From Lactobacillus selangorensis (lineage in GTDB: Bacteria; Bacillota; Bacilli; Lactobacillales; Lactobacillaceae), in assembly GCF_001437205.1 (NCBI RefSeq), contig NZ_JQAZ01000004.1, forward strand, positions 1 through 64,000: a stretch of 64,000 nucleotides of DNA, in the 5' to 3' direction. The translations under genes were made by a program, and so were the position numbers. Below the pieces are notes generated by a model. It was not told the DNA's origin. It saw only the letters and a list, made by a program, of their open reading frames with translations, and searched no databases. Position 1 is the first letter of the stretch. Every line of letters starts with the position of its first letter. Shown here in pieces: positions 56,443 to 64,000 of the stretch.

Positions 56443-57246
56443 TTAGTCATTCATAAAGGGATGATCCGGATTGATCTGGAACGATTTGATCTGGCGGGCC
56501 CGACCTGATTTATCGCTTAAGTCAACGACACACCCATCGAGCTGGCCGCCGCCGTCCGTTTCCACTTCGAAACGAACGGGACGCTGCGTCAGAAACCGTT
56601 GGATCACCTTTTCGTATTTCGTCCCCAGTACCCCATCATAAGGGCCGGTCATGCCGGCATCCGTCAAATAGGCGGTTCCTTGCGGCAGAATACGGGCATC
56701 ACTCGTCTGCACATGCGTATGCGTGCCGACCACTGCCGAAGCCCGTCCATCCACATACCGGGCAAACGCCATTTTTTCACTGGTCGTTTCGGCATGGAAA
56801 TCGATAAAAATATAATCCGTTTGCTTGAGGAGCTCCGTTAATAGCGCATCCGCCTTTCGGAATGGGTCATCGAGATCATTCAGGAACACCCGCCCCTGCA
56901 GATTGATCACGGCCAACTTTTGCTGGTTGACGTTGACCACTGTGAAACCACGGCCAGGCGTTCCTTCTGGAAAATTAGCGGGCCGCACCAGTTTGTGCGT
57001 CTGATCGATAAAATCTAAAATTTCCTGATTGTCCCACGTGTGGTTGCCCATCGTGACAACATCGGCACCATCCTGGAGCAGGCCCTTGTAAATCTTCTTC
57101 GTAATGCCTTTGCCGACCAGTGTGGCATTTTCGCCGTTCACAATGGTGACTTGCGGCTTGTAACGCTGTTTGAGCCGTGGCAGGTATTCATGAATCATTT
57201 CCTGTCCCATTTGACCAACGACGTCACCAACAAAAAGTATCCGCAT
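56443..57246 (-). CDS. ymdB: TIGR00282 family metallophosphoesterase (YmdB-like)
   Basis: A 267-residue phosphodiesterase. Metal residues in MRILFVGDVVGQMGQ, NGENATLVGKGI, MGNHTWDN, DFHAETTSEK and GTHTHVQTSD are all present. In B. subtilis YmdB hydrolyses cyclic mononucleotides and influences biofilm/motility choice. The position near mutS is conserved (ymdB-ymcA/B-mutS). Confidence 0.93.
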   Translation of the reverse strand: MRILFVGDVVGQMGQEMIHEYLPRLKQRYKPQVTIVNGENATLVGKGITKKIYKGLLQDGADVVTMGNHTWDNQEILDFIDQTHKLVRPANFPEGTPGRGFTVVNVNQQKLAVINLQGRVFLNDLDDPFRKADALLTELLKQTDYIFIDFHAETTSEKMAFARYVDGRASAVVGTHTHVQTSDARILPQGTAYLTDAGMTGPYDGVLGTKYEKVIQRFLTQRPVRFEVETDGGGQLDGCVVDLSDKSGRARQIKSFQINPDHPFMND

Positions 57247-57304
57247 AATTTTCCCCTTATTCTGTTTAAACTGAATCCCTTCCTATTGTAGCAATTTTAA
57301 GCAC

Positions 57305-57330
57305 AAAAAAACAGGGGGGTTCCCCCTGTT
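57305..57330 (-). terminator. Terminator of the DUF1827-like gene
   Basis: AACAGGGGG/CCCCCTGTT stem with a T7 on the minus strand. Confidence 0.85.
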
Positions 57331-57332
57331 TG

Positions 57333-57701
57333 CTACTGAGCCTGGTCCGTCGTGACTGGTTTCTCGATGATGACGATATCGTTGACCTTGAGATGCCGAT
57401 GGATGTGCGTTTCGATTTCACTTTTGGCCACATGGTCGACATTGAGTGCAGCTGCGTCGCTCTTTTCATGAAGCAGCTTATCGACAACAAAATCGATCTG
57501 TTCCTGTGAAATCCGGCGTTTCTCGTTGGTCATGATAATATCGATTCTGGTAAAAGCATCGACATAATAAACATGCGTACTGCCCACCGTATACATCTGG
57601 AAATATTTGATCGCATGTTTGCCATATAAATAATCAATTGTTTTAGGAATCATTTTGTGCAAGCTTGCGCTGACACGAATCGGATTTGCGACTAATTTCA
57701 T
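57333..57701 (-). CDS. Small protein resembling DUF1827
   Basis: A 122-residue cytoplasmic protein. The middle (HVYYVDAFTRIDIIMTNEKR, then ISQEQIDFVVDKLL) recalls the Lactobacillales DUF1827 family, of unknown role. The C-terminus has a His-rich turn (IETHIHRHLKVND). AGGAGCTGATCAA precedes the ATG. It is monocistronic with its own terminator. The family assignment is from memory and moderate. Confidence 0.55.
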   Translation of the reverse strand: MKLVANPIRVSASLHKMIPKTIDYLYGKHAIKYFQMYTVGSTHVYYVDAFTRIDIIMTNEKRRISQEQIDFVVDKLLHEKSDAAALNVDHVAKSEIETHIHRHLKVNDIVIIEKPVTTDQAQ

Positions 57702-57767
57702 TTGATCAGCTCCTTTAGTCTTTGCCTTATTTTACCAAGTCGGCCGGTTAAAATGCCAGTTTTAACT

Positions 57768-57804
57768 AAAAAAAGATGGGAAAAATGACTTTTCCCATCT
57801 TTTT
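57768..57804 (-). terminator. Terminator of groESL
   Basis: AGATGGGAAAA/TTTTCCCATCT with T7 on the minus strand, after groEL. Confidence 0.85.
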
Positions 57805-57821
57805 AAACACATTCTATTTCA

Positions 57822-59474
<1,653 letters not shown>

Positions 59475-59517
59475 TCAAATTAAAATTTTAACGGAAACGT
59501 GTTTTTGCACACTCTAA

Positions 59518-59802
59518 TTAGTCTTCGATCGCCATTAAATCTTTTTCATGGAGAACGAGGTATTTCTTTTCATCATAAGTAACTTCTGAACCGGCATACT
59601 TGTCATAAACGACAACATCGCCGACCTTTACGTTCATGGGAATGGTTTTACCATCAGCGGTAACATTACCGTTGCCAACTGCAACGATTTTACCTGATTG
59701 TGGCTTTTGCTTGGCATTGTTTGCTAAGACGATACCGCCGACTGTTTCTTCTTTTGGTTCTTCTACTTCAATAATGACACGATCACCTAATGGTTTTAAC
59801 AC
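59518..59802 (-). CDS. groES: Co-chaperonin GroES (Hsp10)
   Basis: A 94-residue cap protein. [19 protein letters not shown] and the mobile loop [12 protein letters not shown] are typical. It starts at a GTG (59802) with GGAGGG 8 bases upstream. It is the first gene of the groESL operon. Confidence 0.97.
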   Translation of the reverse strand: MLKPLGDRVIIEVEEPKEETVGGIVLANNAKQKPQSGKIVAVGNGNVTADGKTIPMNVKVGDVVVYDKYAGSEVTYDEKKYLVLHEKDLMAIED

Positions 59803-59836
59803 TTTAATGTCCCTCCATTTTTCTAGATCAATTAAC

Positions 59837-59863
59837 TTAGCACTCGTAACTTCCTTGTGCTAA
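59837..59863. promoter_or_regulatory. CIRCE operator of groESL
   Basis: TTAGCACTC, 9 bases, TTGTGCTAA: two mismatches in the right arm. It lies between the -10 and the groES start, the standard HrcA position. Confidence 0.85.
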
Positions 59864-59874
59864 GTTCATAAATG

Positions 59875-59902
59875 ATAATAACACACTCAATGTGAATTGC
59901 AA
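59875..59902 (-). promoter_or_regulatory. groESL promoter
   Basis: TTGCAA (59902-59897), 16-base spacer, TATTAT (59880-59875). Confidence 0.7.
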
Positions 59903-59919
59903 GCCTTTTGGCCACTTTT

Positions 59920-59945
59920 TTAGCAATTAAAAAAAAGAGTGCTAA
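59920..59945. promoter_or_regulatory. Degenerate second CIRCE-like element
   Basis: TTAGCAATT, 8 bases, GAGTGCTAA. The right arm is perfect, the left has lost its last bases and spacing is one short. It lies upstream of the -35. Confidence 0.4.
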
Positions 59946-59960
59946 AGCCTCTCACAGCAC

Positions 59961-59992
59961 AAAAAAAGATCCGAAACGGCTTGCTTCGGACC
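59961..59992 (-). terminator. Terminator of rex
   Basis: GGTCCGAA/TTCGGATC stem with T7 on the minus strand. Confidence 0.8.
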
Positions 59993-59999
59993 TTGCTGA

Positions 60000-60662
60000 T
60001 TATGAACTCTGTAAATGGTGCAGCTTATCTTTTTTTGAATAGTGATCTAGAAAGTAGATCAAAGTTTGCAATTCATTTGCTAAATCCACATTTTGAACAC
60101 GGACATTGGCTGGCAGTGAAATCCGCATCGGCGTGAAATTCATGATGCCTTTAATTCCTGCTTGGATCAACTGTTCGGAAACGGCCTGCGCATCTTCTGC
60201 CGGAACAGTCAGAATTACAATATCAATCTGCTGAATCTTGAGCTGATTCACCATGTCATCCATCGCATAAACGGGCACACCGCTTTGAATCGTGCCGGCG
60301 ATCTCAGGATTGACATCAAAAGCGGCACTGATCCGGATATTGTTTGTCTGCTGGAAATTATAATTCAGTAACGCATGTCCCAAGTTGCCAACCCCAACCA
60401 GCGCCACGTTCGTTAAATGATCCTGATTCAATGTTTTCTTAAAGAAGTTTAATAAGGTTTCAACGTCATAGCCATAGCCACGTTTCCCCAATGCACCGAA
60501 ATAAGAAAAATCGCGCCGGATCGTTGCGCTATCCACCTTGACGACCTCTGACAGCTCCGTCGATGAAACTTTTTTCTTACCTGCGTTGTATAAGAAATTC
60601 AAATAACGATAATAAAGTGGCAGGCGTTTGGCCGTTGCCTTAGGAATAACCGTCTGTACCAT
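60000..60662 (-). CDS. rex: Redox-sensing transcriptional repressor Rex
   Basis: A 220-residue repressor responding to the NADH/NAD+ ratio. The N-terminal winged helix ([32 protein letters not shown]) is followed by the Rossmann motif [12 protein letters not shown] near 90-101. It represses fermentation and respiration genes until NADH rises. ATG 60662 follows GGGGAG; the open frame to 60710 overlaps the promoter. It is monocistronic, beside groESL as in B. subtilis. Confidence 0.96.
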   Translation of the reverse strand: MVQTVIPKATAKRLPLYYRYLNFLYNAGKKKVSSTELSEVVKVDSATIRRDFSYFGALGKRGYGYDVETLLNFFKKTLNQDHLTNVALVGVGNLGHALLNYNFQQTNNIRISAAFDVNPEIAGTIQSGVPVYAMDDMVNQLKIQQIDIVILTVPAEDAQAVSEQLIQAGIKGIMNFTPMRISLPANVRVQNVDLANELQTLIYFLDHYSKKDKLHHLQSS

Positions 60663-60677
60663 TTTACTAATCTCCCC

Positions 60678-60692
60678 TTGTGAAAATATTTC
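60678..60692. promoter_or_regulatory. Candidate Rex operator at rex
   Basis: Plus strand TTGTGAAAATATTTC matches the left part of TTGTGAANNNNTTCACAA; the right arm is poor. It lies between -10 and the start, fitting autoregulation. Confidence 0.45.
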
Positions 60693-60701
60693 TATCTTTA
60701 T

Positions 60702-60730
60702 AGAATACACGTTTTATAAGCCGAATACAA
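60702..60730 (-). promoter_or_regulatory. Promoter of rex
   Basis: TTGTAT (60730-60725), 17 bases, TATTCT (60707-60702). Confidence 0.6.
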
Positions 60731-60794
60731 CGAGTTCGGATAAATTGGATAAAATTCACTCACTCAAAACCCATTTTAGCACCTTTCCAAAACC

Positions 60795-60803
60795 TGTTAT
60801 ACT
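60795..60803 (+). promoter_or_regulatory. Extended -10 of the ABC-F gene
   Basis: TGTTATACT, an extended -10 with no clear -35. Confidence 0.45.
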
Positions 60804-60865
60804 ATTAACAAATCATTTATTTCGTTTTTTACTTAAAATACACAATCAGAAAGAAGGAACACGTT

Positions 60866-62818
60866 GTGATTTTACTACAAGCCCAGCAAGTGGCTCGTCG
60901 CTTCGGCGGCGATTATCTCTTCCAGAACGCCCAGCTTGAAGTCCAAAACAACGCCCGAGTGGCGCTGGTCGGACCCAACGGCGTCGGCAAATCGACTTTT
61001 CTGAAGATCATTGCCGGCATCGACCCGCCTGATGAAGGCCAGGTGATTTACGGAAAAGGTGTTCGAATCGCTTATATGGCGCAGGATTCCGGTCTTGATT
61101 CCGAACGGACTATTTATGATGAAATGCTGACTGTCTTTGCGCCTTTGCAAAAACTAGAACAGCACATTCATGACCTCGAACAGCAAATCAGCGCTCCCGA
61201 TGCCAATCAAAGTTCACCAGCTTACCAGCAATTATTGAGCCAGTACGACCAGGCCCAGCATGATTTCAGTGCCCGTAATGGTTATGGTTATGAAGCCGAA
61301 ATCCGCAGTGTCCTGCATGGCTTCCAATTTGACGAACCAACCTATCAGAAACCGATTCATACCCTTTCAGGGGGTGAAAAGTCACGCTTAGCACTCGCAA
61401 AATTATTACTCGAAAAAAATGATGTTTTAATTCTTGATGAACCAACCAACCATTTGGACATCGACACCCTGACCTGGTTGGAAAACTACCTCAAGGGTTA
61501 TCAAGGCGCCCTGCTGATGGTTTCCCATGACCGCTACTTCTTAGACCATGTCGTCAACGAAACTTACGAATTATCCAGTCGTGGTACTGAACATTACAAC
61601 GGGAACTACACCACCTTTTTGAAACAGAAACAAGCTCGTTTGGACCAAGAATGGAAGGCTTACGAAAAACAGCAAGCCGAAATTCAAAAGCTGCAAACCT
61701 TCGTTGATAAAAACATTGTTCGCGCGTCCACAACAAAGCAGGCCCAAAGCCGGCGCAAACAACTTGAAAAAATGGATAAATTGGAAAAACCCAAGAGCGG
61801 CACCAATGAAATCCGACTGCAGTTCAAAGTCGACCATCCAAGCGGCAACGATGTCCTCAAAGTCACAAATGCGGCGATTGGTTACTCACCTGACCATATT
61901 ATGGCTGAACCAATTAACTTGGATGTGCAAAAGGGCGATGTACAGGCCATTATCGGTCCCAATGGGATTGGAAAATCGACACTGCTCAAGAGTATTCTCG
62001 GCAAGATTCCGTTTATGAAAGGCAGTGCCAAAATCGGCAGCGGCGTTCAAATTGGTTACTATGATCAGGAGCAGCAGCAATTGCACCGCAACAAAGACAT
62101 TCTCCATGAAGTTTGGGATGAACATCCGACAATGCCCGAACGCGATATTCGCTCCATTTTGGGCAGCTTCCTGTTTCGGGGCGATGATGTCTTAAAACCC
62201 GTCGCCAACTTAAGCGGTGGTGAAAAAGCTCGTTTGGCACTCACTAAACTGGCACTCGATCATGATAATTTCTTAGTTCTCGATGAACCGACCAACCATT
62301 TGGATATTGACAGCAAGGAAGTGCTGGAACAGGCCCTGCTCGATTTCGATGGGACAATTTTATTTGTTTCGCATGACCGTTACTTTATCAACAAGATTGC
62401 GACTTCAATCGTGGTCGTTTCGGAGCACGGCAGCAAACGCTACTTAGGGGATTATGATTACTATCTTGACAAACACGCCGAAGAACAGGAATTCGCTGCC
62501 CAAAAAGCGGCCGGCCAGCAGCCAGCAAGCGAAGCCCCGCAAAAATCAGCCCAAGACAACTACCAGGCCAGCAAAACCCAGCAGCGTGAGGAACGTAAAC
62601 TCCGTCGTGAGATCGATAAACTCGAACAACAATTAACCGACTTGGAACAGCAGTCGCAGCAATTGCAGGAACAAATGGCGCAACCGGATGTTTATTCGGA
62701 TGTTGCCAAAGTCAAAGACCTGCAGGATCAGCTCGAAGCCGCCAATGCTGAATCGGAAAAGATTGAAACCCAATGGGAAGAAAAAAGCTTGGCACTCGAA
62801 GATATGATGGCTCAATAA
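60866..62818 (+). CDS. ABC-F family ATP-binding protein (YdiF-like)
   Basis: A 650-residue soluble protein with two ABC domains and no membrane segment. Domain 1 has GPNGVGKST, LSGGEKSRLALAKLL and ILDEPTNHLDIDTL; domain 2 has GPNGIGKST, LSGGEKARLALTK and VLDEPTNHLDIDS. A linker between domains (about 245-310) is the P-site-tRNA interaction motif, and a C-terminal coiled coil (about 555-645) is Gln/Glu-rich. Such proteins relieve ribosome stalling. GTG 60866 follows AGAAGGAA. Its place next to rex matches B. subtilis ydiF. Confidence 0.92.
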   Translation: MILLQAQQVARRFGGDYLFQNAQLEVQNNARVALVGPNGVGKSTFLKIIAGIDPPDEGQVIYGKGVRIAYMAQDSGLDSERTIYDEMLTVFAPLQKLEQHIHDLEQQISAPDANQSSPAYQQLLSQYDQAQHDFSARNGYGYEAEIRSVLHGFQFDEPTYQKPIHTLSGGEKSRLALAKLLLEKNDVLILDEPTNHLDIDTLTWLENYLKGYQGALLMVSHDRYFLDHVVNETYELSSRGTEHYNGNYTTFLKQKQARLDQEWKAYEKQQAEIQKLQTFVDKNIVRASTTKQAQSRRKQLEKMDKLEKPKSGTNEIRLQFKVDHPSGNDVLKVTNAAIGYSPDHIMAEPINLDVQKGDVQAIIGPNGIGKSTLLKSILGKIPFMKGSAKIGSGVQIGYYDQEQQQLHRNKDILHEVWDEHPTMPERDIRSILGSFLFRGDDVLKPVANLSGGEKARLALTKLALDHDNFLVLDEPTNHLDIDSKEVLEQALLDFDGTILFVSHDRYFINKIATSIVVVSEHGSKRYLGDYDYYLDKHAEEQEFAAQKAAGQQPASEAPQKSAQDNYQASKTQQREERKLRREIDKLEQQLTDLEQQSQQLQEQMAQPDVYSDVAKVKDLQDQLEAANAESEKIETQWEEKSLALEDMMAQ

Positions 62819-62822
62819 GCCC

Positions 62823-62862
62823 AAAAAAGGCGTTTCGGAAAATCCCGAAACGCCTTTTTTGC
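62823..62862. terminator. Bidirectional terminator between ABC-F and PTS IIB genes
   Basis: AAAAAAGGCGTTTCGG, 5-base loop, CCGAAACGCCTTTTTT. Confidence 0.9.
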
Positions 62863-62878
62863 TTTTTAATGATCAAAT

Positions 62879-63205
62879 TTAATTAGCGGCTGCATCAGAA
62901 AGCTTCAAAGCCTGTTGCAAGACTTTTTCACCATCCATGGTGCCGTAAGCACGCATATCAATGACTTCGACAGGGAACTTACCATCTGCCTTCTTCTTGA
63001 ACTGGCTTTCCATGAAACGAACCTGAGGTCCAAGCAATAAGACATCGACATCTTTCTGTGCGAATTCTGCATCGGCTTCTGAAGCGGCCGTTGCAAAGAT
63101 ATCGGCGTCCACGCCATCAGCTTCTGCTGCCTTTTGCATCTTTGAAACCAATAAACTAGTTGACATCCCCGCTGCGCAAACTAACATAATTGTTTTCTTT
63201 GCCAC
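62879..63205 (-). CDS. PTS lactose/cellobiose-family IIB component (orphan)
   Basis: A 108-residue phosphotransferase IIB subunit. The phosphocysteine is in MLVCAAGMSTSLLVSKM near residue 10; DVLLLGPQVRFM and YGTMDGEKVL are family features. It passes phosphate from IIA to the incoming sugar. No IIA or IIC gene is next to it; it has its own promoter and terminator, so partners lie elsewhere. GTG 63205 is set by GGGAGAGAG; the ATG five codons earlier overlaps that site. Confidence 0.88.
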   Translation of the reverse strand: MAKKTIMLVCAAGMSTSLLVSKMQKAAEADGVDADIFATAASEADAEFAQKDVDVLLLGPQVRFMESQFKKKADGKFPVEVIDMRAYGTMDGEKVLQQALKLSDAAAN

Positions 63206-63265
63206 AATTCTCTCTCCCATATTTTGCTGCTGTTAATAAGCAGCGTTATTCTTCTTACAAAAATT

Positions 63266-63293
63266 ATGATAGCATTTTTGAAAGCGGTGTCAA
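63266..63293 (-). promoter_or_regulatory. Promoter of the PTS IIB gene
   Basis: TTGACA (63293-63288), 16 bases, TATCAT (63271-63266). Confidence 0.7.
63279..63292. promoter_or_regulatory. cre site overlapping the PTS IIB -35
   Basis: TGAAAGCGGTGTCA matches every defined position of the cre consensus and covers the -35, predicting CcpA repression. Confidence 0.75.
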
Positions 63294-63314
63294 TGCCTAT
63301 TTTGCAATTCTTTT

Positions 63315-63358
63315 AAAAAAGGTCTGGACCAATCATACGATTGCAATCCAGACCAATT
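63315..63358 (-). terminator. Terminator of tsaD
   Basis: GGTCTGGA/TCCAGACC with an inner AATC/GATT pair and T6 on the minus strand. Confidence 0.8.
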
Positions 63359-63365
63359 TTGTTTT

Positions 63366-64000
63366 TTAAGGCTGATAAGTCGCCGCATACGCAAATTCCA
63401 AACTCGGATCGGCGTTCAGATCCAGACCGGCAAAATGCTTTTTTTGCAGCTCGATGTGGGCCGCAGCACCGACCATGGCCCCATTATCACCACATAATCG
63501 CAACGGCGGAAAAACGACGTCCAAGTCGAGATGTTCGTCTTTGACCACTTGGGCCAGCCGTTCCCGCAGTCCCTGATTAGCAGCGACCCCGCCGGCAACG
63601 ACCAATTGTTTGATGCCGAGCCGTTTGGCAACCCGAATTGTCTTTGTGACCAGCACATCGATTACGGCCGCTTGAAAGCTGGCTGCTAAGTCTTCACGAC
63701 TCAATTTTTCACCGATTTGATCGGCATGATGGACCGTATTGATAAACGCACTCTTCAGACCAGAGAAACTGAAATCATCATTGTCTTCATGGATCATCGC
63801 ACGGGGAAAGTTGAACGTATCATGACCAAGGTGGGCTAAACGATCGACTTCCTTGCCCGCTGGATATGGAATCCCCAAGACACGACCGATTTTATCGTAA
63901 GCTTCACCCGCAGCATCGTCACGAGTATCGCCGATGATTTCAAACTCGCCGGCTGCTTTCATATAGACCAATTCCGTATGCCCGCCGGAGACCAATAAAG
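63366..64000 (-). CDS. tsaD: tRNA N6-threonylcarbamoyladenosine transferase TsaD (N-terminus outside window)
   Basis: The C-terminal about 210 residues of a protein normally about 340 long. It begins inside the sequence [13 protein letters not shown] and includes [38 protein letters not shown] and [13 protein letters not shown]. With TsaB/TsaE it makes t6A37 in ANN-decoding tRNAs. The reading frame stays open to the window edge, so the true start is beyond 64000. It belongs to the conserved rex/ABC-F/tsaD neighbourhood. Confidence 0.96.
   Translation of the reverse strand, partial: LLVSGGHTELVYMKAAGEFEIIGDTRDDAAGEAYDKIGRVLGIPYPAGKEVDRLAHLGHDTFNFPRAMIHEDNDDFSFSGLKSAFINTVHHADQIGEKLSREDLAASFQAAVIDVLVTKTIRVAKRLGIKQLVVAGGVAANQGLRERLAQVVKDEHLDLDVVFPPLRLCGDNGAMVGAAAHIELQKKHFAGLDLNADPSLEFAYAATYQP

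Overview
The window looks like chromosome from a Lactobacillaceae bacterium (low-to-moderate GC Firmicute). The evidence is the gene set and its order: divergent ccpA/pepQ, dipeptidase PepV, the dltXABCD operon, the alaS-ireB-ruvX-yrzB and zapA-cvpA-mutS2-trxA blocks, mutS-mutL-ruvA-ruvB-queA-tgt-yajC, and groES-groEL, rex, an ABC-F gene and tsaD clustered together as in other Bacillota. The species cannot be fixed from sequence alone. No rRNA, tRNA, transposase, prophage or CRISPR array was seen, so this is mostly core genome.

Layout. 1-302 has no gene but carries tandem promoters firing off the left edge. 303-7870 holds CvfD-like, PpiB, a ferredoxin-NADP reductase, a NagD-type phosphatase operon, YutD, two metallophosphoesterases, two small unknown proteins and a GNAT acetyltransferase. 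7943-8347 has no protein gene but contains a strong candidate small RNA on the minus strand. 8348-20714 holds a secreted or anchored GDPD, PepV, Hsp20 with a CIRCE operator, YjjG, NagB, a class A PBP, CcpA/PepQ, two general-stress membrane proteins and an MscS channel. 20827-22288 is a tandem pair of unrecognised paralogues, followed by a dispersed intergenic repeat. 22504-26253 holds a CBS-Nudix fusion, an RNase PH-like/RdgB fusion, MurI and YslB. 26298-30759 is the dlt operon, including the 49-residue DltX. 30982-38604 holds TrxA to AlaS, with an alanine T-box leader. 38907-46350 holds an RNA helicase, an NrnA-like DHH protein, DinB, Zwf, a DtxR/MntR-family regulator and a stand-alone acetylating aldehyde dehydrogenase. 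46675-57701 is the yajC/tgt/queA/ruvAB/mutLS/ymdB block, interrupted between tgt and queA by about 670 bp holding a structured non-coding RNA and the second copy of the dispersed repeat. 57822-64000 holds GroEL/ES, Rex, ABC-F, an orphan cellobiose-type PTS IIB and a truncated tsaD.

How it works together. CcpA is encoded here, and catabolite-response (cre) motifs overlap the -35 boxes of three promoters in the window: the minus-strand small RNA at 8.2 kb, the structured RNA at 48.4 kb and the orphan PTS IIB gene. If both RNAs are real, they would be catabolite-repressed regulatory RNAs; I recognise neither as a known family, and they are the best candidates for something undescribed. Heat-shock control by HrcA is visible at groES and hsp20. 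Rex has a plausible operator at its own gene and possibly at the aldehyde dehydrogenase. Zwf, Rex and the aldehyde dehydrogenase together suggest NAD(P)H balancing, possibly in a phosphoketolase-type metabolism; that last step is inference.
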